Source of the DNA: Magnetococcales bacterium
Lineage (GTDB): Bacteria > Pseudomonadota > Magnetococcia > Magnetococcales > JADGCH01
NCBI GenBank assembly: GCA_015229115.1
Contig: JADGCH010000003.1
Location: 40,189-104,188 of the forward strand
DNA: 64,000 bases
Direction of reading: 5' to 3'
Shown: positions 54,047 through 62,951 of the stretch, one piece after another
How the letters are laid out: each line of letters begins with the position of its first letter
How positions within the stretch are numbered: the first letter of the stretch is position 1
The notes under the pieces: model-generated
What the model was told of the DNA's origin: nothing
Database searches by the model: none
What the model saw: the letters and a program-made list of their open reading frames with translations, nothing else
Made by a program: the position numbers and the translations under genes

Positions 54047-56376
54047 GTTGGGGCTGGCCCTGTTTTTTCGCGAAAGTTGCACCCTGACGCAACACAGATG
54101 TGCTCGGTTCCGTACCGTTTGGTTACCTTTTCAGTCACTATCGGGGCGTTGCATAGGGGGCAGGAGCGGGTAATGGGACGATCCCACAGCGCATTTTTGC
54201 AGTCTGGATAGCTGGAACAAGAGTAAAACAGCTTACCACGACGTGATTTCTTCTCCAGAAAGGTGCCCTTGCCACAGGATGAACAGCGAATGCCAGTATC
54301 TTTCGGTGGGTGGATAGGCTGGATGTTGCGGCAGGCAGGGTAGCCGCTACAGGCCAGATAAGGCCCAAATCGACCACTTTTGATCTGCATCGGTTTCTGG
54401 CATTTGTCACACAGCTGGTCGGAGAGTTGTGGTGGTGGGGCCGGTTCCGCCGCCTTGCCTTCCTTCATATCGTCGGTGTAGCGGCACTCCGGGTAGCCAG
54501 AGCAGGCCTTGAAACGGCCAAACCGCCCCAAACGGATCAACAACGGTTTCTGGCATTGCGGACAGGGTTCATCGGTCGCGGTCGCGGTCAACTCCGAACG
54601 CTTGGTTGACTGTTCCTTGTCGCGAATCTGGCTGATGAAGGGGTGCCAGAAGTTGGTCAGTACCGGCTGCCACTCCTTTTCGCCACGGGCAATGGCATCC
54701 AGTTCATCCTCCAGATTGGCGGTGAAATGGTAATCGACGTATTGCTGGAAATGTTCGGTCAGAAACTTGTTGACCACTTCGCCGACATCTTCCGGGTAAA
54801 ATCGGCGCTGTTCCAGCCGCACGTAGCCACGGTCCTGCAGGGTCGACATGGTCGGTGCGTAGGTGGATGGGCGTCCAATGCCATAGCTTTCCAGTGACTT
54901 GACCAGCGTGGCTTCGGTGTAACGCGGTGGTGGTTCGGTAAAGTGCTGATCAGGACGGACGGCCTTGCTGCGCAGTGCTTCCCCGACACTGAGCGCAGGC
55001 AGAGTGCCGTTGTCATCGTCGTCACGATCCTGTAGCGATACCTCATCGTGACCCTCGCTGTAGACCAGACGAAAACCGGGAAAGACGACTGTCGCTCCGG
55101 TGGCCCGCAGTACAAAGTCGGCTGTGGTGCTTTGGCTGGTTACCGACAGGGTCGCTACCACCTGATCAATCAGGGTGGCGGCCATCTGTGAAGCCACGGC
55201 CCGTTTCCAGATCAATTCGTAGAGGTGGAACAAATCGGGTTCCAGCACCTGCTTCAGCCTTTCCGGCGTCAGTTCGACATTGGTCGGGCGGATGGCCTCA
55301 TGGGCTTCCTGGGCATTTTTAGCCGATGACTTGTAGTGGTGCGGTTTGCTGGGCAGGTTATTACTGCCAAACCGTTGGCTGACCAGTTGCCGGATGGCTT
55401 GCACCGCTTCATCGGCCAGATTGACCGAATCGGTACGCATGTAGGTGATCAGACCAATCTGCTCACTGCCTCCTTCTGCCGTGGGTACCACCATGCCCTC
55501 GTAGAGCTTTTGCGCCAGCGTCATGGTTTTCTTGGCGGAAAAATGCAGTTTGCGCGAGGCTTCCTGCTGCAAGGTTGAGGTAATGAAGGGTGGCGCTGGC
55601 ATACGCCGCATCTGCTTCTTTTCCAGTGCTGCGACAAACAGTGGCTGTTGCTCGATGGCTTGCACCAGCTGTTGCGCCGTTTCCTGATTGGCAATGGAGA
55701 ACTTTTCCAGCTTTTGGCCATGGGCCACCACCAGACGAGCCTGAAAGGGTGCCGTGTTGGCCGGTGTCAGTTTGGCCACATCGGCATGGATACTCCAGTA
55801 CTCGCGTACTTCGAAGGCACGGATTTCCGCCTCCCGTTCGCAGACCAGTCGCAAGGCCACCGATTGCACCCGACCGGCTGAGAGGCCACGCCGCACCTTT
55901 TTCCACAGCAGCGGGCTCAGGTTGAAACCAACCAGATAGTCGAGGGCTCGCCGCGCCTGCTGGGCGTTAACCATGTGCATGTCCACATCACGGGCATGGG
56001 CCAGAGCTTCCTCAATGGCGCGTCGGGTAATCTCGTGGAACACCACCCGCTGGCAGGGAATGTCTTGCAGCGTTTGGTGCTGATACAGCAGCTCGCGCAC
56101 ATGCCAGGAAATAGCCTCCCCCTCGCGGTCAGGGTCAGTCGCCAGCAGCAGCAGGCTAGCCGATTGAGCCGCCTTGACCAGTGCTTCAACATGTTTGGAA
56201 GAGGTTTTTGGTACCTCATATTCCATACGGAAGTTATCGTCCGGCTGGACCGAGCCACTCTTGGCAGGCAGATCACGAATATGTCCGTAAGTGGCTGTTA
56301 CCCGATAATTCTTGCCAAGAAATTTGGCAATCGTTTTAGCTTTGGAAGGGGATTCAACAATGACAAGTGCTGACAT
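54043..56376 (-). CDS. topA: DNA topoisomerase I
   Basis: ALVIVESPSKAKTIAKFLG, YMRTDSVNL, C-terminal zinc-ribbon repeats. Confidence 0.97.
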   Translation of the reverse strand: MSALVIVESPSKAKTIAKFLGKNYRVTATYGHIRDLPAKSGSVQPDDNFRMEYEVPKTSSKHVEALVKAAQSASLLLLATDPDREGEAISWHVRELLYQHQTLQDIPCQRVVFHEITRRAIEEALAHARDVDMHMVNAQQARRALDYLVGFNLSPLLWKKVRRGLSAGRVQSVALRLVCEREAEIRAFEVREYWSIHADVAKLTPANTAPFQARLVVAHGQKLEKFSIANQETAQQLVQAIEQQPLFVAALEKKQMRRMPAPPFITSTLQQEASRKLHFSAKKTMTLAQKLYEGMVVPTAEGGSEQIGLITYMRTDSVNLADEAVQAIRQLVSQRFGSNNLPSKPHHYKSSAKNAQEAHEAIRPTNVELTPERLKQVLEPDLFHLYELIWKRAVASQMAATLIDQVVATLSVTSQSTTADFVLRATGATVVFPGFRLVYSEGHDEVSLQDRDDDDNGTLPALSVGEALRSKAVRPDQHFTEPPPRYTEATLVKSLESYGIGRPSTYAPTMSTLQDRGYVRLEQRRFYPEDVGEVVNKFLTEHFQQYVDYHFTANLEDELDAIARGEKEWQPVLTNFWHPFISQIRDKEQSTKRSELTATATDEPCPQCQKPLLIRLGRFGRFKACSGYPECRYTDDMKEGKAAEPAPPPQLSDQLCDKCQKPMQIKSGRFGPYLACSGYPACRNIQPIHPPKDTGIRCSSCGKGTFLEKKSRRGKLFYSCSSYPDCKNALWDRPITRSCPLCNAPIVTEKVTKRYGTEHICVASGCNFREKTGPAPT

Positions 56377-56417
56377 AATTGGCCTTGGCTGGGTTGTGTG
56401 TTAAAGGGTTATCCTTG

Positions 56418-57581
56418 TCAGGTTGCCGCAAGGGCAAACAAGTTGCCTGGAAGTCGCTCGATGGTTCCCGATAACTCCAGATAAAGTAAAATGCGTGAAA
56501 GTGTCGCTCCTGTCAATTGACAATGGCGCAACAGCTCATCCTGATGGCAGGATCCCTGCTGCAGCCGCTGGTAGACTGGCAAGGCCTCGTCCGGCATGTC
56601 ATCCGGCAGGCCAGGGTGTGACGGAGATGACGGAGCATGCGGTGGCAGAGCCAGGGTCGGTGCGCTACCAGGGTTGGTCATCACCATGGGGCCGTTGGGC
56701 CAGCCCAATTCCGCAACGATATCCTCGACGCCCTCAACCAGACGGGCTCCATCACGCAGCAGCTGATGAACGCCACGGGAACGAGGATCCTGTACCGGAC
56801 CTGGAACGGCAAAAACTGAACGGCCCTGGTCAAGTGCCAGACGGGCGGTGATTAGGGCGCCGGACCGCAGCGGCGCTTCCACCACCACCACACCCAGACT
56901 CATGCCACTGATGATGCGGTTGCGCAACGGGAACAGAGTTGCCAGGGCCGGTGTATCGAGACAGGCTTCGGTGATGAGACATCCACCCTGTTGCCGGATC
57001 CGTTCTTTCAGGGCTCGGTTCGGTTTAGGGTAGTCGAGATTAAGTCCGGAGGCCATGACAGCGATGGTACGCCCTCCCCCATCCAGAGCACCCTGGTGGA
57101 CAGCACTGTCGATGCCGATGGCCAGTCCGCTCACCGGAACCCATCCCTGACGTGCCAGATCGAAGGCCAGTCGGTAGGCGACTTGACAGCCATCGACACT
57201 AGCAGCGCGTGTACCGACGATGGCAAGGATAGCCTGCTGTTGCAATACTTCGGTCGATCCCAGCGCAAACAACAGTGGCGGAGGGTTGGTAATTCGGCTG
57301 AGCAGAGAGGGATAACAGGCCTGATGGCGCAACACGATCTGACCACCCAAGGCCGTCAGTCGATCGATTTCCCGTTGCAACCGTGCTATGGCCTCATCCT
57401 GGCGTGCCTGCCTGATAGCGGTCGCCAGAGAGGGGGTAATACCGGTAACAGCGGTCAGCTGGCTTTCGCTAGCCTTGATAATAGCCTCACCAGGGCCAAA
57501 TTTTTGTGCCAGCCGGTTCAGCAGAGTTGGTCCAAGACCAGGGATTGCGGCCAGCAACAGCCAGTCGATGGCCTCCATCAC
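56418..57581 (-). CDS. dprA: DNA processing protein DprA
   Basis: AIVGTRAASVDG, SGLAIGIDSAVHQGAL, FAVPGPVQDPRSRGVHQLLRDGA. Confidence 0.94.
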   Translation of the reverse strand: MMEAIDWLLLAAIPGLGPTLLNRLAQKFGPGEAIIKASESQLTAVTGITPSLATAIRQARQDEAIARLQREIDRLTALGGQIVLRHQACYPSLLSRITNPPPLLFALGSTEVLQQQAILAIVGTRAASVDGCQVAYRLAFDLARQGWVPVSGLAIGIDSAVHQGALDGGGRTIAVMASGLNLDYPKPNRALKERIRQQGGCLITEACLDTPALATLFPLRNRIISGMSLGVVVVEAPLRSGALITARLALDQGRSVFAVPGPVQDPRSRGVHQLLRDGARLVEGVEDIVAELGWPNGPMVMTNPGSAPTLALPPHAPSSPSHPGLPDDMPDEALPVYQRLQQGSCHQDELLRHCQLTGATLSRILLYLELSGTIERLPGNLFALAAT

Positions 57582-57598
57582 CCGTCAGCGCTCATTGG

Positions 57599-58201
57599 TC
57601 AATTCTGGCCCAGACGAGGTTCGCTGCCATCCATCATCCGGCGTAGATTACCACGGTGACGCTGTATCACCAGCAAGGTGATGAACAGGGCTGTCATCCA
57701 GCTCCAGGGCTGGTCAGCTTTCTGCCAGTAAAGCAGCAGGGGCAGGGCTGCGAAGCTCACCACAGCGCCTATGGACGAAATCTTCGTCAATCGGGTGGTG
57801 ATGAGCCAGAGAGCGACGGCTTCAAGGCCGACCCACGGCGTCCAGGCCAGAAAAATACCCAGTCCGGTCGCCACCCCCTTGCCACCACGGAATTTCAGGT
57901 AAACCGGAAAGATATGACCAACAAGAACAGCCAGGGCAACGCCGGCCGTGGCGGGATCGTTATCCCCGAAATAGCGACAGGCCAGCCCAACCGGCAAGGC
58001 CCCTTTGGCCATATCGAGCAGGAGTGTTAGGGCAGCAGCCGTGCGTCCAGCCGTGCGCAGCACGTTGGTCGCGCCAATGTTGCCGCTGCCCTGTTGCCGG
58101 ATATCTCCGACTCCGTTCAGACGGGCCAGGATCAGGCCAAACGGAACGGCTCCCAGCAGGTAGGAAAGCAGCAGGGCAGTGATGAGGACGGTTTCAGACA
58201 T
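57599..58201 (-). CDS. plsY: Glycerol-3-phosphate acyltransferase PlsY
   Basis: LGAVPFGLILA, GSGNIGATNVLR, KFRGGKGVATGLG. Confidence 0.95.
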   Translation of the reverse strand: MSETVLITALLLSYLLGAVPFGLILARLNGVGDIRQQGSGNIGATNVLRTAGRTAAALTLLLDMAKGALPVGLACRYFGDNDPATAGVALAVLVGHIFPVYLKFRGGKGVATGLGIFLAWTPWVGLEAVALWLITTRLTKISSIGAVVSFAALPLLLYWQKADQPWSWMTALFITLLVIQRHRGNLRRMMDGSEPRLGQN

Positions 58202-58317
58202 GGCGTTCGTTCTTCTTAAAACCCGTTTTGAGTGGCAAGCCTTTCTTTTTACTATCGATTCATATAATATAAAAGATCAGTTGGCAAGGGGTGAATTCTT
58301 CTCATGAGGAGGTAGCT

Positions 58318-58827
58318 ATGTCCTATTCATTGAACAAGGTGCAATTAATTGGCAATCTGGGTGCTGAACCAGAGATTCGTTATACCCAGGCCGGTAAGCC
58401 AATGGCCACATTGAGCATCGCTACTTCAGAGCGGTGGCGTGATCAACAGGGCAACCAGCAGGAGCGCACCGAGTGGCATCGCGTCGTCGTTTTTGATAAA
58501 CAGGCTGAGATCGCACAGCAATACATGCACAAAGGCAGCAAGGTTTATGTCGAAGGGCAGCTGCGCACCAGAAAGTGGCAGGACCAGTCCGGACAGGATC
58601 GTTACACCACCGAGGTTGTGCTGGCCGGTTTCGGCAGCCAGATTATTCTGCTGGATACACGAGGACAGGGAGAAGGGGTATCACGCCCAGCCGCCACCAC
58701 GGCAGCCACGACATCAGCCGCTGCTGCGGGTGGTAGCAGCGGCTACCCACCCTACTCTCCTCCACCTTCCTATCCTGGTGAGGAATTTGGTCAGGCAACA
58801 GCTTTTCATGATGATATCCCGTTTTAG
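58318..58827 (+). CDS. ssb: Single-stranded DNA-binding protein
   Basis: LNKVQLIGNLGAEPEIRYTQAGKPMATLSIATSERW; acidic C-terminus FHDDIPF. Confidence 0.96.
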   Translation: MSYSLNKVQLIGNLGAEPEIRYTQAGKPMATLSIATSERWRDQQGNQQERTEWHRVVVFDKQAEIAQQYMHKGSKVYVEGQLRTRKWQDQSGQDRYTTEVVLAGFGSQIILLDTRGQGEGVSRPAATTAATTSAAAAGGSSGYPPYSPPPSYPGEEFGQATAFHDDIPF

Positions 58828-58856
58828 TCCAATTTAACCCCATTCTGAATTAAGGC

Positions 58857-58872
58857 TGTTTCACGTGGAACA
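58857..58872. promoter_or_regulatory. parS: parS centromere-like ParB-binding site TGTTTCACGTGGAACA
   Basis: 15/16 to TGTTTCACGTGAAACA; overlaps the mnmG GTG start (58865); parAB 3 kb downstream. Confidence 0.92.
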
Positions 58873-60712
58873 GTACCAGCGTTGTTTCGACGTTATCGTG
58901 GTCGGTGCTGGTCATGCCGGATGCGAGGCGGCCCATGCCTCTGCGCGTTGCGGTGCCCAGACGCTTCTGTTGACCCAGAATCTGGACCAGATTGGCCAGA
59001 TGTCCTGTAATCCGGCTATTGGTGGTATCGGTAAGGGACAACTGGTCCGGGAAGTGGATGCTTTGGGCGGTCTGATGGCCGTGCTGGCCGATCGTGCCGG
59101 TATCCACTTTCGTCTGCTCAACCGTGGCAAGGGAGCGGCCGTGCACGGGCCACGGGCCCAGATGGATAAGATGGCTTACCGTCGTGAAATGCGCGCCATG
59201 CTGGACCACACCCCTAATTTGCTGCTACGTCAGGCTGAGGTGGTGTCGCTGGTCTGGCAGGGTGATGGCTCACATCGTCGCATCACCGCTGTCACCACCG
59301 ACTGGGGAGAGTGTTACGGTTGTCAGTCCCTGGTCCTGACCACAGGTACCTTTCTGCGTGGTCAGGCCCATATGGGCGAGCGGATCTTTGCTGCTGGCCG
59401 TCTGGGCGATCGTCCCAGCGAACCCTTGGCACAGTCACTCCAGCAGCTGGGAGTGGCCATGGGACGGATGAAGACCGGTACACCACCGCGGCTGGATGGA
59501 CGTACCATCCAGTGGCATCGTCTGACACCGCAACCGGGCGATGAGACGCCCCTGCCCTTCTCTTTTTTGCACGATCGCATCGATCAACCGCAACTGGACT
59601 GCTTTATCGCCCATACTAATACCACCACACATCAACTGATCCGTGACAACCTTCATCGTGCACCACTCTACACTGGACAGATCCAGAGTATCGGTCCGCG
59701 TTACTGTCCCTCCATCGAAGACAAGGTGGTCCGTTTTGCCGAGCGCTCATCGCACCAGATTTTTCTTGAGCCGGAAGGACGTTCCACCTGTGAGGTTTAT
59801 GCCAATGGCATTTCGACCAGTCTGCCTCTCGATGTGCAGTGGCAGCTGGTTCGCTCCATCACCGGTTTGGAACAGGCCGAAATCATCCGTCCTGGCTATG
59901 CCATCGAGTATGACATGGTCGATCCACGCCAACTGGATGCCGCGCTAGCCTTCCAAGGTATCACCGGTCTTTATTGTGCTGGACAGATCAACGGCACCAC
60001 CGGTTATGAAGAGGCGGCAGCGCAAGGACTGTTGGCCGGGCTCAATGCTGCCCGTTTATCGCAGCAGCTCGATCCGGTCCAGATCTATCGCGATCAGGGC
60101 TATTTGGGTGTCATGGTGGATGATCTGGTCACCCAAGGTGTCGATGAACCTTATCGCATGTTTACTTCCAGGGCTGAGTTCCGGTTGTTGTTGCGTTCGG
60201 ACAATGCCGACAGTCGTCTAACGCCATTGGGACGACAGGTCGGCCTGGTGGACGATCATCGCTGGCAGCGTTTCGAGCACAAGCAGCAGCAACTGACCTG
60301 GGCCAGGGAGCAGTTGCAACAGCGCAAGATGTTGACCGATGCACAATGGAAAAATGGTTGGGATCTATTACGGCAGGATAGGGAGGCCGAACAGGTTTTT
60401 GCCATGCTCGATCTGTCCCATCCTCTGACCGACGAGATTAAACAATTATTAGCTGTTGAGGCTCACTATCAGGGTTACATTGACAAGCAGCAACAGGAAA
60501 TCGATCGTTGCCGCCGTGCCGAGTCGATGACCCTGCCAGCCTGGTTGCAGTGGCATCGGGTTCCCGGGCTTTCTACCGAAATCCGGCAGAAGTTGCAGCG
60601 CGTCAATCCAACCACCATGGCGCAGGTTGAACGCATTCCCGGCGTGACACCGGCAGCCTTGTCAGCCTTGCTGGTCTATCTGCGCAAGGCAGAAAAGCAT
60701 GAAGTGGGATGA
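58865..60712 (+). CDS. mnmG: tRNA uridine-5-carboxymethylaminomethyl modification enzyme MnmG (GidA)
   Basis: FDVIVVGAGHAGCEAAHASARCG, CNPAIGGIGKGQLVREVDALGG, GTFLRG, GTTGYEEAAAQG. Confidence 0.96.
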   Translation: MEQYQRCFDVIVVGAGHAGCEAAHASARCGAQTLLLTQNLDQIGQMSCNPAIGGIGKGQLVREVDALGGLMAVLADRAGIHFRLLNRGKGAAVHGPRAQMDKMAYRREMRAMLDHTPNLLLRQAEVVSLVWQGDGSHRRITAVTTDWGECYGCQSLVLTTGTFLRGQAHMGERIFAAGRLGDRPSEPLAQSLQQLGVAMGRMKTGTPPRLDGRTIQWHRLTPQPGDETPLPFSFLHDRIDQPQLDCFIAHTNTTTHQLIRDNLHRAPLYTGQIQSIGPRYCPSIEDKVVRFAERSSHQIFLEPEGRSTCEVYANGISTSLPLDVQWQLVRSITGLEQAEIIRPGYAIEYDMVDPRQLDAALAFQGITGLYCAGQINGTTGYEEAAAQGLLAGLNAARLSQQLDPVQIYRDQGYLGVMVDDLVTQGVDEPYRMFTSRAEFRLLLRSDNADSRLTPLGRQVGLVDDHRWQRFEHKQQQLTWAREQLQQRKMLTDAQWKNGWDLLRQDREAEQVFAMLDLSHPLTDEIKQLLAVEAHYQGYIDKQQQEIDRCRRAESMTLPAWLQWHRVPGLSTEIRQKLQRVNPTTMAQVERIPGVTPAALSALLVYLRKAEKHEVG

Positions 60713-61391
60713 TCTGCTGCCGCAGTGGCCATTGTTTATCGAGCAGGCCGCTGTCATACTGGAACGTCCCTTGTTTCAGACAGAGATTGATCGCTATCAG
60801 CAGTTCTTCAGCTCGTTGTTGCAATGGAACCAGATTCATAACCTGATCGGTCCGGCGGCTGAAAGAGAGTTACTCATCCGTCACGGTCTCGATTCGTTGT
60901 CCTTTTATCCCTATCTTGTATCAGGGCGACCGATGGCTGATTTGGGGTCCGGAGCCGGTTTCCCTGGTTTGATACTGGGTATGATTGAACAGCCTGCCTT
61001 TCAGATCGATCTACTGGAGCGGATTGGCAAGAAAAGAGACTTTTTGGCCTACCAGATCGACCAGCTGCAGTTGACAGCACGCCTGAGAAGTCTGGCAGCT
61101 GGTGACAGTCAGGAGGGCTATGCCGTGGTCTGTTCCCGGGCGGTTGGCGATTTGGCCCATGTCGCCAGACAGGCTTGGCCCCTGTTGCAGCCGGGTGGCG
61201 TTTATCTGGCGCTCAAGGGAGCCCGTCATCAGCAGGAATTGCAGCAGTGGCAGCGTCTCAAGCAGATCAGGGATCGGTTTGAAGCACCTCAGCCACTAGC
61301 AGGAGTCGGAGAGAGCATCGTGATCCGGTTGCGCAGGCGGACCCCTCACCCCCCAGCCCCCTCTCCCACAGGTGGAGAGGGGGAGGCATGA
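60699..61391 (+). CDS. rsmG: 16S rRNA m7G527 methyltransferase RsmG (GidB), with C-terminal extension encoded by a palindromic repeat
   Basis: ADLGSGAGFPGLILGM; follows mnmG; tail RTPHPPAPSPTGGEGEA falls in repeat 61341-61419. Confidence 0.93.
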   Translation: MKWDDLLPQWPLFIEQAAVILERPLFQTEIDRYQQFFSSLLQWNQIHNLIGPAAERELLIRHGLDSLSFYPYLVSGRPMADLGSGAGFPGLILGMIEQPAFQIDLLERIGKKRDFLAYQIDQLQLTARLRSLAAGDSQEGYAVVCSRAVGDLAHVARQAWPLLQPGGVYLALKGARHQQELQQWQRLKQIRDRFEAPQPLAGVGESIVIRLRRRTPHPPAPSPTGGEGEA

Positions 61392-61419
61392 GTGACTTGT
61401 CTTACCCAGGGTGAGGGGT
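61341..61419. repeat. REP-like GC-rich palindrome, upstream flank of DUF559 gene
   Basis: acccctcacc...gccccctctcccacaggtggagagggggaggc...gggtgaggggt nested inverted repeats. Confidence 0.85.
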
Positions 61420-61822
61420 GCAGATGGAAGGCCAACAGAGAGCTTTTATGACCACAACGGTTGAGGTTGCCCGATCATTAAGGCGTGAGCTAACGCCAAC
61501 GGAGGAAGTTTTATGGAGGGCACTGCGAGCTAGCAAGCGCGGTTACAAAGTAAGACGTCAACAACCGATGGGACCGTTTATCGTGGATTTCTTTGTACCT
61601 CAGGCACGACTTGTGATCGAAATTGACGGATCTGTGCATGAATTACAGCAGCAACAGGAATACGATCGGGAAAGGCAGGAATTTCTCGAACAGTCTGGAG
61701 TAAGTTTTTTAAGGTTTAAGGATCAACATATTGAAAATTATCTAGAATATGTTGTTGAAAAAATAGATCAGGTTGTGCGTCAGAAGGCTTCATGCCCCTC
61801 TCCCCTTGTGGGAGAGGGGTAG
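61418..61822 (+). CDS. DUF559-family (Vsr/restriction endonuclease-like) protein
   Basis: LRRELTPTEEVLWRALRASKRGYKVRRQQPMGPFIVDFFVPQARLVIEIDGSVHE...YDRERQEFLEQSGVSFLRF. Confidence 0.88.
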   Translation: MQMEGQQRAFMTTTVEVARSLRRELTPTEEVLWRALRASKRGYKVRRQQPMGPFIVDFFVPQARLVIEIDGSVHELQQQQEYDRERQEFLEQSGVSFLRFKDQHIENYLEYVVEKIDQVVRQKASCPSPLVGEG

Positions 61823-61830
61823 GGGTGAGG
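61795..61830. repeat. REP-like GC-rich palindrome, downstream flank of DUF559 gene
   Basis: cccctctccccttgtgggagaggggtaggggtgagg; encodes the SCPSPLVGEG* end of the DUF559 ORF. Confidence 0.85.
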
Positions 61831-61844
61831 GGGGGACTTAAAGG

Positions 61845-62603
61845 GTGAATCATCGTATCATCGCCATCGTCAATCAGAAGGGTGGCGTTGGCAAAAGCAC
61901 CAGCGCCGTTAATCTGGCAGCAGCCCTGGCAGCGGCGGAACGCCGGGTCCTGCTGGTCGATCTCGATCCGCAGAGCAACAGCTCGGTCGCCTTTGGCATC
62001 GATGATGACGGGCGCTTGCCCACCATCTACGATCTGCTGATTGACGGGGTAACCTTGGCCGATGTTATAAGACCAATTTTAACACCGTGGCTACATATGA
62101 TACCAGCAGCTTCTGATCTGAGCGGTGCAGAGGTGGAGCTGGTGGCCATCGATAAGCGTGAAACGCTCCTGAAAACAAAGCTATCCGAGATTAGCCGCAA
62201 CTACGATCATATCCTGCTCGACTGCCCCCCGTCGCTGGGTCTGTTGACGGTCAATGCCCTGGTGGCAGCCGATGCTGTTCTGGTGCCGCTGCAATGTGAG
62301 TTCTATGCCATGCAGGGGCTGAGTCAATTGCTCAGGACCATCGATATTGTGCGCGAGCAGCTCAATCCGCAACTGGCCCTGCTGTCCATCGTACTGACCC
62401 TGTTTGAATCCGGCGTGGCCCTTTATGAGCAGGTGGGCAACGAGGTGCGCAGTCATTTCGGTCCGCTGGTGGCTCGCACCGTCATCCCTCGTGATGTACG
62501 CGCAGCCGAAGCGCCCAGTTTTGGCCGTCCTGCGGTCTGGTATGACGTCCGTTCGCGGGTGGCACGGGCCTATCTGTCACTGGCACAGGAACTGTTTTTG
62601 TGA
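61845..62603 (+). CDS. parA: Chromosome partitioning ATPase ParA/Soj
   Basis: IIAIVNQKGGVGKSTSAVNLAAALA; LLDCPPSLGLLTVNAL. Confidence 0.96.
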   Translation: MNHRIIAIVNQKGGVGKSTSAVNLAAALAAAERRVLLVDLDPQSNSSVAFGIDDDGRLPTIYDLLIDGVTLADVIRPILTPWLHMIPAASDLSGAEVELVAIDKRETLLKTKLSEISRNYDHILLDCPPSLGLLTVNALVAADAVLVPLQCEFYAMQGLSQLLRTIDIVREQLNPQLALLSIVLTLFESGVALYEQVGNEVRSHFGPLVARTVIPRDVRAAEAPSFGRPAVWYDVRSRVARAYLSLAQELFL

Positions 62604-62617
62604 CTGGGTATTTTATC

Positions 62618-62636
62618 CCTGGGGCATCGCCCCAGG
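62618..62636. terminator. Perfect hairpin cctggggc-atc-gccccagg between parA and the RpnS-like gene
   Basis: 8-bp stem; no clear U-tract, so terminator status is uncertain. Confidence 0.35.
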
Positions 62637-62660
62637 AGACTGTTAGAGGAGAATAAAAAA

Positions 62661-62942
62661 ATGCCTTATGTCAGCAGTGTCGAGCGTATCGGTATAGAAA
62701 AGGGGATTTTTATCGGAGAACAGAGGGGAGAGCAAAGAGGAGAGCAAAGAGGAGAGCAAAGAGGTCTCCACAGAGGGCAGGCCAGTATGTTGCTGCGTCT
62801 GATACAACGTCGCTTTGGCCCCATACCGGACCAGATCCATGACCTGGTTATGCAGGCCAGCTCTGACCAGATGGAGCAATGGGGCGATCGTCTGCTGGAA
62901 GCATCCTCCCTTGAGGCTTTATTCGACAACGCAATGGGGTAG
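62661..62942 (+). CDS. Stand-alone RpnS-like protein (C-terminal DUF4351-like part of an Rpn protein, no nuclease domain)
   Basis: MPYVSSVERIGIEKG(GEQR repeats)...MLLRLIQRRFGPIP...DRLLEASSLEALFD aligns with the C-terminus of the Rpn gene at 27417-27695; strong SD AGAGGAG at 62646. Confidence 0.85.
   Translation: MPYVSSVERIGIEKGIFIGEQRGEQRGEQRGEQRGLHRGQASMLLRLIQRRFGPIPDQIHDLVMQASSDQMEQWGDRLLEASSLEALFDNAMG
62715..62762 (+). repeat. 12-bp in-frame tandem repeat (4 units) encoding GEQR
   Basis: ggagaacagagg then ggagagcaaaga x3. Confidence 0.96.
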
Positions 62943-62951
62943 AGAACACCT

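Noticed and set aside
62618-62636. Hairpin after parA as a definite Rho-independent terminator separating parA from parB
   Set aside because: Stem is perfect but no following T-run; kept only as a low-confidence feature.
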